This document shows positions 22,755 through 33,988 of a stretch of 64,000 nucleotides of DNA, in pieces. Under the pieces are notes generated by a model. That model saw nothing but the letters and a program-made list of their open reading frames with translations, did not search any database and was not told where the DNA came from. The DNA is taken from the NCBI GenBank assembly GCA_015680685.1, contig MNCI01007868.1, positions 174,221-238,220 on the forward strand, in the 5' to 3' direction. A program made the translations under genes and the position numbers. The stretch is from Gnetum montanum. Taxonomy: Eukaryota > Streptophyta > Gnetopsida > Gnetales > Gnetaceae. Position 1 is the first letter of the stretch. Each line of letters begins with the position of its first letter.

Positions 22755-23429
22755 TATGTCATTGGAATGTGATATGGACTTGGTTTAAATCTTTGATGAA
22801 AGAGCTAATGATTACTTTAACCACTAATAAAACACAAGAATTCAGTATGCCTATGGTAAGATACCTCACATCCTGATCATAGCAATCCCTTCTATGGTCC
22901 ATTTCATCTCACTGTATATGCAATCATGACTTGTGATTTTATGTAACATAGTGTAATTTTCCCAACCTAGTGCTACTAACATGTGTGTTTTGCTAAATAG
23001 GTATGTGTTACATTCAACTCCTTGAGTGCCTAAGAACACTTTTTAGTGTGGTTATACAAGGACATTAGGGCTAGAGCCTACTTTGCAGAGGACCCACTTG
23101 TATAACTATTGTATCTTATACATGGCAAGCGATTCCACATCATCTTGAGCCTTCCAACAATAATAAATGTTAACAAAAAATTTTCTTACTAATTCAATAC
23201 ATTTGTTCATACACTAAGTGTTCACAACCATCTCTTATCCATCCAAAACACTTAATAAACTTTCATAGTCCAAGATTCCTTCTTTGTGCACTTTCTATGC
23301 CGAATTCTTAAAAAATATGCATCATTCATAGTCCAAGATCCTCTAGACATGTTTCATATCTTTCAAATGTTCCAACTAACTCATTTTTTTTCAAGAAATA
23401 TCAACAAAAAATTTGAAATTCTCCAATGT
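22755..23429 (+). other. Spacer of element E right of the copia insertion
   Basis: No coding signal. It occupies the place between pol and the internal promoter-like array; alignment with element C is weak by eye. Confidence 0.4.
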
Positions 23430-23507
23430 GATATCATAGCTTCGATATCGGATTGCCTTTAATATCTTATCTCTAATATTGAATCTATGATATTGCACAT
23501 ATAAAAA
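23430..23507 (+). promoter_or_regulatory. Internal promoter-like array of element E (phased GATATC + TATA)
   Basis: GATATC, GATATC, AATATC, AATATT and GATATT start at 23430, 23444, 23461, 23475 and 23489, that is 14, 17, 14 and 14 bp apart, followed by CATATAAAAAATT (TATA-like, about 23496-23508). The spacing equals that of the U3 array in the LTR of element D (34737 on). The accessory ORF starts 560 bp downstream. The likely role is a second promoter for that ORF; this is inference from position and shared motif. Confidence 0.55.
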
Positions 23508-24068
23508 ATTACATATAGCATGAGGAGTTAGCAAAATTTTTCATTTTTCATTTTCTACAAGGAGAGATTTTTTACCATTTTTCTTTCATGCAGAGCTCTA
23601 ACATCCTAACTTCTAATGCTCATAACTTTTCCCTTGTTGCTCTAATTTTTTAGATTTTTGAACCTTGTTGATCATGGAGCTCTCAACTTAGTCATGGAAG
23701 GATGCTTACGTGATATTGCTAAAATTTGAGTTAGAGTTTTCTAACACCTAGAAGGTATTATAAAGGTAAGTACGAAAGGGAAAATGAAAAAATTTTAACA
23801 AAAATCAATCATACTAAAGCCAGAAAAACTTAAATGATCCTCTTAATGAACCATAACAACTATTATAAGCCATAAATAAGAGCAAAATGGATAACTGTGA
23901 AGGGTTATAAGGAAACTAACACCTAAGGGGGGTTTTTCTTGAAGATTTCTCTAACTCTACAATCATAACAAGCAAAGAATTTAATCTAGTAAAGGGTATG
24001 AGTAAGAAAAGAGTTATCAAGAATTGGAATAAACACTTTAATAATTTTCAAATCCTTGGTCATGGTAA

Positions 24069-26832
24069 ATGGTCCCAAAAAGAGAAGCAACAAGAGGACC
24101 TTTAGAGCCAACAAGCAAAAGGACAAGAGGCCATGGATGAGGTTGAATGGGGGAACAAATCCACAAGTAGAACATGCAAAGTAGGAGGATCAATCCTATA
24201 GTCTCCATCAGGAAACTCCTACTACAAGACACTCGGTCAATGTAGAGGTAGAAGATCCACAAGTACCAACACAAGAAAAGCACCCCACGTTGCCATCAAA
24301 TTGCCTCCAAGTCATCCAAGAGAAAATGATCATCTCCATAGTGATTGTAGAGCTCAACTTTGGTTCATTCCTGGAATTTACTTCGAAAATGGTGAAGACA
24401 CAATTCCAAGTATCACCGTTATGGCCTACACTCACAAAAAATAAGGAATGATATTTTGGGGAGACATTAATTCTAGCATAACAAAGGGTAACATGCAATA
24501 GTTAACACCAAGGAAGTCTCAATATCCTATTCTATAAAGCTGATAATTGAAGCCCTTAATATACCCAATTAAGGACCAAAAGTAGCACATCTTTTCATTA
24601 GATCAGATACAAATACAAGAAAACTGTGGTTGCAAAGAGCATATGGCAAAGATGATAAGGATTATAATGAGCTAACTCTTGAAGAGAGAATTCACTTCAA
24701 CTTTGGTACATATCACTTGTTTCCCACAAAAGATTAAACAAAATATCAACATATGTGGCCAAAGAAAGTGTGATTTTAATGGGAAAATTTAATGCAAACA
24801 TCACACACCTTTATTTCCTTGAGATCCAATGGTAGTTTGAGGAAAAGAAGGTAGGAAAGCTAATACTTCCATTTCCTTACTTCATCAAGAAGCTACGAAA
24901 ATGTGCTAGAATCCTAGAGTACACAAATGATGTCCCTAGGAAGGTTCAAAATGCTTCCTATGTTGAAATGCTCAAGTTGACACCACCAACAAAGGATTAG
25001 GTGGAGAAACAAATAGACATTGAGGAAACCACTCAAACTACTATGCATCAACAACAAGTAAGACCTAGTGATCAGTAGCAAGAGCAATAGCAGCATCAAG
25101 TTCCACCACCACCATCATAAGATTACAGACCATTAATGAGTCATCTGCAAAAAATTGCAAATACCATCAATTGGGGAACATGTGAGGAAGCCAACATATA
25201 TAAATTCATTGATAGTGCCATCCAACCCATAGTTTCCACAAATTTTGCTAGTGGACAAATTTTATTACAATCAGGAGGAGAGGCCAATGGTCACAATAGA
25301 TTTCTAAAAATTCTACATCATTCCAAGTGGTGTTAGAAACTATAGAAGGAGCTTTGGTTGTGGTTATGCACCACTAGGATGCAGTAGGAGCCGCAAAAGT
25401 GATCACATATCATATAAAAGAATCATTCAATGTACTTGTTGTGCTGCCAATTAATCTTTCTAGAGCCAAAGATGTTTAAATGTTAGCTAGTATCTCAATG
25501 ACTCCTACAGAACATGAGGACATGCTTAATAGACTACTACAAATAGGATAGGTTATGCAAAATATTTTTGACATCCCAAGTGATGTCATTGCAGTGCAGT
25601 TATAACTCATAGCAACCAAGGCTAAGATGGTCATCGCAGAAACTAGGGTAGAGCATGTGGAAAATGAAATTCATAGATTACAAGAAGAGTTCATGACCCT
25701 AAGATCCAAAGATAGAAATCCAACGCAATACCTTGAGCCTGACTAGCTAGAGCAATTCAGAATAGGACAGATCAATCACCTAGTAAAGCATAACAAGTAG
25801 ATGGAGGAAGAAAAGGAGAAAGTGGTTTGAAATGCCTTAGTAGTAAAAGCATAGATATACACATATGCTAAGGCACTCACTGTTGTACAAGAGGAAAATA
25901 AGCAAATCGCTACAGATAATGCTAAGTTGACCAACATAGAAAAGCAAAAAAAAAACATCCTTGAAGAAAGTATTCATCAATTAAGAGAACAATTGATGAG
26001 AGTCAACCAAGACATGAGCCACCTAGCATAAGAGAACAAAACCTTCTCAATGGAGGAGGTACATGCCATTTGACAGAAATTAGCTATTTTAATAAGTATG
26101 TGGCAGAATAAGGTAAAAAGGTATGAAATTCTCAAAGAACATTTTCGTGATCAAGTGGGCATGTATAAACAAATTAATGCAAAAGAAATCCATGTGACTA
26201 AGACCCAAATCAACTTTAAATCAATGCAAAATCCAAACTGACACCCTATCTTGGATAGCATGGCTCATGTCCACTAAGCAGAGATAAAAAATAAAGACCT
26301 ACAAATACAGGATTTAAAAGAATACATGGGGTTAGCTAACCTTCGCTACACTAAACTAGCCATGTTAACAATAGGTAGGCCCAAGAATGAACTTGAACAG
26401 CATGTGGCAACTATGTATGCATTGTACGAAAAGGAGTTTGCAAATAGAAAGGATGCTTCATAGAAACTATATGTGGCAAACTCTAAATTAGAATTGGTCA
26501 AGGTTAGTTATCAAGGCCACAAAGATGTTGCAACAAAATTGGCCAGACAAATGTCCAATTATCAAAAGTTAGGCAAGATGGCCAAGGCATTTGAAAAAGA
26601 AAGGAGGTAGTTTGTGGCATGGTATGTGAAACCAAATTAGATGTTTCTGCAAATGCCATGTCCATGGAATGTACCAACTCCATCACTCATTGCTCAATCA
26701 ACATGAATGGTACATGATCCAAGAACGGAGGAGGAGAAACTTCAAGCACTCCTGAATAGATACAAATTTTAGAAGCTTAACGATAAAGGAAAGCAACCAA
26801 TGGAAGAGCCACCACCACTAGGCATCACTTAA
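24069..26832 (+). pseudogene. Accessory ORF of element E (between pol and 3' LTR)
   Basis: It begins MVPKREATRGPLEPTSKRTRG, matching the MAPKRGQQEGPTQRAIKRPRR start of the element D ORF. It continues with IIEALNIPN-GPKVA, matching the D segment ISEVLNLPNTRPKVA, and ends EEEKLQALLNRYKF...MEEPPPLGIT, matching D's EEKLQAILRR...MEEPPPPGTT. The middle (25500-26600) is rich in E, K, Q and A and looks like a long coiled coil. Stops are numerous. The FS-x-AI-x-LLP-like segment recalls a domain annotated in databases as putative plant transposon protein; the family assignment is tentative. Athila elements have an extra ORF in this position, sometimes called env-like, but I see no membrane segments here. 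Confidence 0.65.
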
Positions 26833-27017
26833 GCTACATTGAGTTACTTCAAATTTTTATTTTGTGTTGTTTTGTTGTTTTTTCATATAGTGTATCTCAA
26901 TTTGGTAACACACCACTACAACATTTAGTGTCATGTAAATAGTATCATGTAAATTTACATGCCAATTTTGTAAGGGACTCTATCTTCATTTTGTTTTAAC
27001 TTGAGGACAAGTTTTCA

Positions 27018-27033
27018 GTTAGTCGTGGGGGTA
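27018..27033 (+). other. Polypurine tract of element E
   Basis: AGTTAGTCGTGGGGGTA precedes the LTR start TGATAAAG. The 10-mer AGTCGTGGGG is shared with element D. Confidence 0.65.
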
Positions 27034-27916
27034 TGATAAAGTCAATTTTAGTCTACAATGATATCATAACTACAATATCATATCTACAATGTCATTTATT
27101 CAATATCATAGCACATGCTATGTCATCATAGATACAATATTGTAGGATATGTGTAGCCTATAAATACAACACTTAGGTGCACAAATCCACATAAGTTTTC
27201 ATTCCATAGTAATAGAACTCTGTTAGTTTATTTTCATAATCTAGCACTTAGAAGTGTGAATGCCCATAGTGTAGTGTGACTTAGTGCACAATGTCTTTGT
27301 TCGAACATCTTGCACTTGGGCACAAGTATGACCGAAAATAGAGATCAAGTTATTTCTCACTATTGCAAGATTCTCCTAGTTTACTGTTTTGACTTAGCAT
27401 AATGTTTACTATTTCCTAGTTACTATTTTAATATTCCATGCACTTTACTATTACTATTTTTATTAAGCAAAGTGAGTAAAACTAATCTCAAGCACTTAAG
27501 TGTAATCACTTGGTAACTTAGTAGTGTTATTATTTGATAAGCCCAGTAACGATACATTTGGTATCCCAATAGTAGTTACACAAAGCCTAAGGTATGTACG
27601 AAAGATCTGGAATGGATGCTCATCGCCATAAGCTAGAATAGATCCATTTACTTGTTTTACTTAGATTTAGAAATCATTTCCATTTCCATGATGTTTGCTA
27701 GGAGTAACGATGGCCTACCAACATCAGAAATCATATGTCCCACTATGAGCAAAACCATACTCGTAGACTTCACCAGCTTCAAGTGGGAAGACAATGGTCT
27801 CAAACTTAAACCAATTGCTAGCACATAACATTGCCTCATCCACAAATTACGATTTGGTCGCACGTGAACACATGTGACTTGCATGGTTGGGTGTTGGATT
27901 GCTCCACCACTCATTA
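27034..27916 (+). mobile_element. 3' LTR of element E (883 bp)
   Basis: It starts TGATAAAG after the PPT and ends CCACTCATTA. Reverse-complement alignment to the D LTR holds to the end (GGATGCTCATCGC, TGGGAAGA, GCATGGTTGGGTGT, CCACTCATTA). The U3 start has ATATC words about 14 bp apart (27046-27100); the TATA box is at 27158-27168 (CCTATAAATAC). The terminal dinucleotide is TA, not CA, as in D and the solo LTR. Confidence 0.7.
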
Positions 27917-28030
27917 ACCATGACCTACTACATCACATTTATGATGATGTATATAGGGCTACGATATCAGATATGATATTGTAGTTGACTAACATAAAGG
28001 TTTTATCATATAGAAATGGTGACACAATAA
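27917..28030. other. Flank right of element E
   Basis: Contains GATATCAGATATGATATT (27967-27984), possibly a stray U3 fragment of the same LTR family. No gene. Confidence 0.3.
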
Positions 28031-28110
28031 TGAGGTGTTAGCCTAGTGGTAAAGACTTTTAATTTGAAAGCTTAAGTCATGGGTTTAGTTTTGGTGGGCA
28101 ATGCTGAGTT
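28031..28110 (+). mobile_element. tRNA-derived SINE relic 1
   Basis: TTAGCCTAGTGGTAAAG fits a Pol III A box (TRGCNNAGTGG), and GGGTTTAGTTTTGG about 40 bp later is a decayed B box. The spacing suits a tRNA-head SINE. No cloverleaf can be completed, so it is not a functional tRNA gene. Confidence 0.45.
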
Positions 28111-28690
28111 AAAAAGTTCTAATTGGATTAAATATCTTGGGTTGTACCTATATTATAATTATTTCAGGCTCTAATATCCATCTGCTTCTCCACAACACAA
28201 AAAACAAGTATTTTAGAAAAAATTCATAAAAAGATCCATTTTATTCTTTTTGTAATTATATACATTATCTATGTTTTTATAGCAAAATTTTGAATTCTTA
28301 CTACCATTAATTTGACAATTGGAATGACTATAGATCTTAAATCTAATAGTATTTGGTTTTGAGCCATATTTATTAAAAAATGTAAAATCTTGGTAAAGAA
28401 GGTATTCATAGAAAAACCTAGATGTGCTACCATTTCAATCAAGAGTCTTACTACTAGGCTACCACATCATTGTTTAGAATATCCTATTGCATCATCTATG
28501 CTAAGAATATATGTCCAAGCTAACATGCAAGGTATTAATACTAGGATTTGAATTAGTATTGTTATGGTGTGCAAAGTGAGTATTGGTCTAAATTAGCTAT
28601 TTAAGGATTTAAATTTGAGATTTCTTCCAATCATAAACTAATGACAAGGATATAAATCCTATTCTTAGCAAAAATGTTCATCAAAGATCA

Positions 28691-28760
28691 TGAGTTGTAG
28701 CTTAATTAATTAACTTAATGCTTTGCATCCTAAGGTACTTGGTTCAAACTCTAGTGTTGT
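28691..28760 (+). mobile_element. tRNA-derived SINE relic 2
   Basis: TTGTAGCTTAATTAATTAA (A-box-like) followed by GGTTCAAACTC (B-box-like, 28741). The B box fits GGTTCRANNCY nearly perfectly. Confidence 0.4.
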
Positions 28761-28945
28761 GCTAGTTTTTCACATTGGCATTTCAAAGTGTTGATTACCT
28801 TGAAAATAAGAAAGTTAATTAAAAGGGTCCAATCTTTTTTTACCTATTTTAAGCATTTACAAATTTTTTGGATCCATTTGAAGCATTCCCACATTTATTA
28901 TTATTTAAATATACATTTGATGACAAAAGTTACATTGAATGAATG

Positions 28946-29010
28946 TAAAGAGGTAGCTGTAAAATCAAGGAAAATGCAAATTTAAAGTTATAGGTTCAAT
29001 TCCTTTCAAA
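28946..29010 (+). mobile_element. tRNA-derived SINE relic 3
   Basis: AAAGAGGTAGCTGTAAAATC followed by GGTTCAATTCC at 28993-29003, again A-box and B-box spacing. It lies within 1 kb of relics 1 and 2. Confidence 0.4.
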
Positions 29011-29900
29011 ATCAGGTACTCTGGATATTTTGTTTTCTTCCTAACAACTCGAAGAAATTTTTAATTTTAATTTTTTTAAACAAAACCGTCTACGCAACCT
29101 CGGGTGCTTTGGATTTTTTTTTCCCTGATCTTCTGAGCAACTTCAAGCAATTTTAAATTTTAAAATTTTTTAAACTAAATCGCCCCAGCAACCTGAGGTG
29201 CTCTTAATTTTTTTTTATATGCTGCACACCTATCGATCATATTTTAAGAAAAATCTCAATATTTTTTCAATGAGTTCATCAGCATTGGATTCTTTTCCCC
29301 TCTTTGAATGAACATTATGATACACTGCACCGCTGTATATTGTATATAGTTTTTTCCTTTTTTTACATCCCTCTCTCTCTCAAGGACACTGCACTTTTCA
29401 TTTTTTTCCCTGCAGTCTATTTCCAAATAATATCGAGGGAGGTTTCTTATTTTCGAAATTTATAACACTGCAAGTCAATTGATTGGGACTGTGGGGCAAT
29501 TAAAAGTGGGCAAACCTGTAAGAAGTTGGTGTGAGGACATCGAACCCTAAAGTGCGAAAGTAAGGGCAGGTCCGCACAGCGGGCGAAGAAAACTTGTTTG
29601 CTTTTAGGTTTTTAATCTCAAACTTGTTTAACTTTTTGTTTTTAGTCTCAATGCATATTCCAAATGGATCCAAAGGACATGTGCTTTGCCATGTAAGCAA
29701 TTGTGGAGAGCCGGGAGTGATTCTACTAACCGGAACACACGAACGAACCGACAGAATGGCATGAGCAGTGTGTATGGCCAGAAAAACTGGGCGCTGTTCG
29801 GCCTGTAAATGTGCGACCTGCAAGTTGCTCAAACATATCTTCTCCCAAACATTCATCCATCGTGTAAATAGGTGCCGCCCGCACACGCAACAGCACACTA
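29011..29900. other. Upstream region of the transporter fragment
   Basis: Two near-duplicate 120-bp segments (about 29034-29110 and 29138-29215) share AAGAAATTTTTAA-like text and the CAACCT-GGTGCT word. From 29450 GC rises clearly above the surroundings. Open frames on minus (29500-29967) have no protein signature and overlap the putative promoter; I treat them as chance. Confidence 0.4.
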
Positions 29901-29902
29901 CG

Positions 29903-30015
29903 ATATAAAGAGTTATAAACCAGCAATCAATGCATGGCAAGTGCCAACCCATACGAGAGATAAGCAAAGCAGCAGAGGAGAGGAGGAGGAGGAGGAGGAG
30001 GAGAGAAACAGATGA
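29903..30015 (+). promoter_or_regulatory. TATA box and 5' UTR of transporter-like gene
   Basis: GATATAAAG at 29902-29910, then a purine-rich leader with a (GAG)n run (29975-30003) ending at the ATG at 30016. Such GA-rich leaders are common in plant genes. Confidence 0.45.
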
Positions 30016-30291
30016 ATGGACGCATACGTGGAGAAGCCTTTATTGTCGTTGGTGGAGAAGCAAACCCAGCTGCTGCTGCTGCTGCTGCAGCAGGAGACAG
30101 ATGAAATAATGGAGCGCTACGTGAGTGCGGGATTGGGCAGGGCGCAGTTACTGCATGTCAGCGTCGTGGCGTTCGCCTGTTTCGTCTTCACCGACGCAGC
30201 CTACGACGACCACACCTGCACGGCGCCGGCGCCTGCGTCCGTAGTGTCGGAGTGTGGCCTCATGCGTTCGGCGCCACCGCCGCCTGCGTAA
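30016..30291 (+). pseudogene. Organic cation/carnitine transporter-like N-terminal fragment (MFS, OCT type)
   Basis: The 91-residue ORF begins MDAYVEKPLLSLVEKQ. Then come TDEIMERYVSAGLGRAQLLH, VFTDAAYDDHTC and SVVSECGLM, which follow in order the plant OCT pattern: a D-E-M-[IL]-x-R stretch, a GRAQLLHF-like start of TM1, a FTD-x-EPxWxC loop, and a [ST]VxEWGLxC motif where W is C here. The rest of TM1 between LLHVSVVAFA and VFTD appears shortened. The frame ends with alanine/proline codons and TAA at 30289. None of the remaining eleven membrane segments follows. It looks like a truncated gene or captured 5' end. Family assignment is from memory of OCT sequences. A codon run CTG/CAG (30070-30092) encodes poly-leucine. 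Confidence 0.5.
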
Positions 30292-33200
30292 ATGCACCGC
30301 ATTGCAAATCTGGAACTGTCTACATCGAATGGGCATTTATGTGGTGTACTGCTATTTCAGCAGCAGTCTGCTTGATTTTCTGAGGATTAGACGAATACAT
30401 GCATAGAGCTTGCGTGATGTATAAATAATAAATAATAAAAAGGCAAAACCCAGCTGATAAATAAGGAGTTATTAAAATATTTAATGTGGGATGATGGTGA
30501 GGTGTTGGTTTCCTAAGCAAGAAGATGTGGATTAGATCTTTAAGCATAATCATTTGAAGAAGTTAGGTTTTCACTAATTGAAGAACCTCTATGCAAGATG
30601 AACATTGAAGCTTTCAGTGAGTGATGATGATTCTTTGTACTGCTATGTTTACTTTTTTTAAAATATGTAATCATAAAATGAAATAATATGTACCAAGGAT
30701 TTGGGATACTTTAATCAAATAGTTGGCTCCATCCAAAAATAAAAGTAGAGAGCACCTACTATTATTTTCATCTTTGTTTCAAGGTGATTTTCAATACATG
30801 TTTGAAGTTTTGTGGCTATTTGCATAGTAAGTGTTTGAAGACTTGTCAATCTCAATGATGATAATTTGAAATGCTATCTCAATAATGACATCATGGTCTA
30901 ATTAACTAATTTCTCCTCAATAACAAGAGATGAGCTACAAAGTAAATCTAAACTCTTAGTTGATAAAGCAAGTTGATTTGACTAGGGTTTCATCATTACA
31001 TTGATTTTTCCATATTATGGCTCCCCCACGAGAATTCTAAATTACTACTAACTTCTTCTACCAATACTAAAATTTCTACCAATTATCTTTTACAATTCTC
31101 TTAATTTTTGCAACTTTTGTCATCATGAAGGACATTTGTTTAATGTTTTTCCTTTATTGCTTAAAAAAATAAAAAAAATACAAGGGAAAAGAAAAAATGT
31201 ATTGAAGTTGAGTATAGGAAAAGACAATTTGAAGATGAAGATATGAAAAAATCAAGTTAATGTCAACAATAAGAATAATCAAATGCTAATAAAGAAACCA
31301 AAGACAAAAATTTTGGGGACTGCTTTTATCTGCGAGGTAAGAAGTATTGATTAGTATGAACATATAGTTCATAAGACAAATCCATCTTTAAGTGATGAGA
31401 ATAATGCTAGCTCAAATATCAAAATTAATATTGATAAATAGTTTATGGTAATGGTAAAGATTTTCAATAATAGGTTTATGGTTAATGGTTAACGTAAGCT
31501 ATTTTTTAAAAAATAGTCTAAAATGAATATCATTTGAAACTTAATTCTTAAATTCTATTCAATCAATCGTTACATTCATCTATTTTCCTCGAAATAAAAA
31601 AAGAATTTAGTTTTAGTTTTAAACCTTCGAAAGTAATCGGAGAGATACCTACTTCCGTTAGCACTCACCGATCATGGAGTGTGAAAACAACGGAGGAGCT
31701 TCATGGTACTATGCTCCTAAAATAACATACACATGCTGTAAAAGTAGGGTTCTACCGGCCCAAGTTTCTTTGTGGAAAAATACAAGTTCTACAGATTGCG
31801 GATAATCTGTGAAATTCACCAAACGCTGCTTTTACGTTGCTTAGTCAACACCTTGGCGATTTGCAATCATGCTTGGTATCAGTACTCTCTGTTTTTTGTT
31901 TTCTTTTTCGAAACGCTGCTCACTTGTCACTTCTTTCTGCTAGCCATAGAATCCTTCGTCATTGCCAGCAAGTCTGACTTAACATCAGGTTTCGTAATCC
32001 GTGAATCTTCGCAGACATTGTTCGCAGACTGTAATAATTGAGTTCATTAAAGACTGAAAACAGTTCGTCATGCCAAAATGACAGGCAAGACCACACAGCT
32101 GGATAGATAACAGCAAATACGTCATGGGTGAGGAACGACGATGGATGAGTTCAGAAATTGAAAGCAGGGTCAAATTTGAAGGGCACCCTCAAGGGTGATT
32201 TCCATTTTGCCCTTCCATTACGATGGGAAATATCTCTCTCTTTATTCAAAGTGTTTATTTTGATGAATATATAATTAATTAAAAAATTATTAATTACTTT
32301 TTTAAAAATATGTAACATTAATATAAGTCCATCTTCTCCATAGTCGTCACCCCATTACAAAGAACTATAATATTAATATTAAGATCCATAAAATAGATAA
32401 TGCAAATAATAATTAATTTTAATACTTTTAATTTATTTTAACAATCTTTATATATAATGTAACAAAAGGTACATGCAAAATAACATAAGCATGGAAAATA
32501 CTAGGAACTGAACAAAAAATATATATACTAAAAATATAATCTCTAAAGCATATTATAACCGTCATCCAAAATAATTAGTTACATATCCGTGAATCTACGC
32601 ATAATCCAAATAAGGGCATCAATGCCCGTAACATCTAATACATCTAATACAGTGGAATCAAAGTCACAAATCAACAAGCTAAATGTCATAAAACTCCAAG
32701 CATTAAGAATCCTCCATATATGTTAGTGTATCCCATCTCATATAGCATCAACACTAGAAAGAAAAGGAACATCAGTATACACAGTCAATGGAAAATCTTT
32801 ATCAACTTCTTTGCACAACTTGAGGATAAACACCATGAAGTAGGAACCCATGCATGGGTAATGTACCTACAAAACATGAGTATAAAAGCACATGCACAAA
32901 TCCATACATTGCAAACCAAAGCCATCAACAAACACAAGATCTAATAATCATAAAGCCTCAATACCAATTCCAAGCCAATAATACCAAATTCATGATAACA
33001 ATACCACATTCTTTCTTTTGCAACCCACTAATATACCATGGAAAATTAGCATGCATCATACTCAATGTCAATATGTGATCAAGTTGTCAAGTATACTCAT
33101 ACCATGCTAGTCATTAGACCCATGGGTCTTAGATTATTAGTTTTAATCAAACTAGTGGTGTTGAACACCCCACTATCCATACTAATACTAGTGCTATAGG

Positions 33201-33983
33201 TATTGAACAATGTCCTAATGTTTTAGAGGAACAAAATACTAGTGAAGATCACTATGCTCCCTCTCTTCCACAAGGTGGGATCCATGGCAAGAGGTGCATT
33301 GATGCATCTTAGTGAAGACAACACAATCACTCTAAAATGCCCATCACTAACTAGCTTACACATTTGAATGCTAGTCTCAACTATAGAGAAGAAACCAAGC
33401 GCAACAACAACACAACATACAAGCACAACAATGGTAAGAAAGATACAATAAGCTAAACCTACCTAGTACTAACATGTACAACCAAGAAAGAAGTACAAAC
33501 CATTATAAGAAACCTCCTTGAGTATCCTAATTGCTCAACATTACACATCAAAACTTTCCATCCTTGAAACAACATGGCATAAAAAAATCTTTAGATTGTG
33601 ACCTCACCGCTAATTAACTGTGCCTTGTAACATTTTCTAGCAAACTAATTATGATCCCACTAGGAGAAGACTTTGAGTGTGTAGATAGATGAAATTCCTT
33701 ATTATGGCCTAGTTACAAGTGCATTATAGGTGCTTCAAAATGCATTGCATAACAGCCCAATTAATTGCCTATAAAATATCCTATAAATAAACTAATAGAG
33801 ATGCTATGAAATCCTAAGGATATAGATTTAACCTTGATTTACTAACTCAAAAGGAAGCAGTAAAATAGATAAAAATTATTAAGTAGGAGTGTAAATACAA
33901 CAGATCAATATAGTGTAGCAAAATTTTAAGATACTTGCATGTATAATTAAATAAAATTTATGCAAGGAAAACTTGAGATTTAT
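30292..33983. other. AT-rich low-copy-looking DNA without recognised genes
   Basis: No convincing gene. A moderately GC-richer part at 31600-32200 contains an 89-codon frame (31772-32041) without a recognisable motif. 32230-32640 is very AT-rich. At 33150-33320 the plus strand has a short open stretch ending GGIHGKRCIDAS that resembles a retroelement linker, but this is weak. Confidence 0.4.
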
Positions 33984-33988
33984 GTAGC
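33984..33988. other. Target-site duplication (left) of element D: GTAGC
   Basis: GTAGC at 33984-33988 and again at 40452-40456, flanking the element exactly. Confidence 0.85.

Larger units (their letters stand above)
14725..27916 (+). mobile_element. Element E: plus-strand Athila-like element, interrupted
   Basis: The visible parts are protease to integrase zinc finger (14725-17318) and, right of a nested copia element, a spacer (22755-23429), an internal promoter-like array, the accessory ORF (24069-26832), a PPT and a complete 3' LTR (27034-27916). Gag and 5' LTR must lie left of element B, outside the window. The distance between integrase zinc finger and accessory ORF is about 2 kb shorter than in element C after subtracting the copia insert. 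A deletion has therefore removed most of integrase together with part of the copia LTR. The LTR sequence puts E in the same family as D and the solo LTR. Confidence 0.7.

Noticed and set aside
24069-26832. Accessory ORF as an envelope protein
   Set aside because: Position recalls env-like ORFs of Athila elements, but I see no signal peptide or membrane segments; the protein looks basic, then coiled-coil.
28031-28110. Functional tRNA gene
   Set aside because: Only box A and a decayed box B are present; acceptor and anticodon stems cannot be formed.
29500-29967. 155-codon minus-strand ORF beside the transporter fragment
   Set aside because: No motif, and it covers the putative promoter of the plus-strand gene; composition alone explains the open frame.
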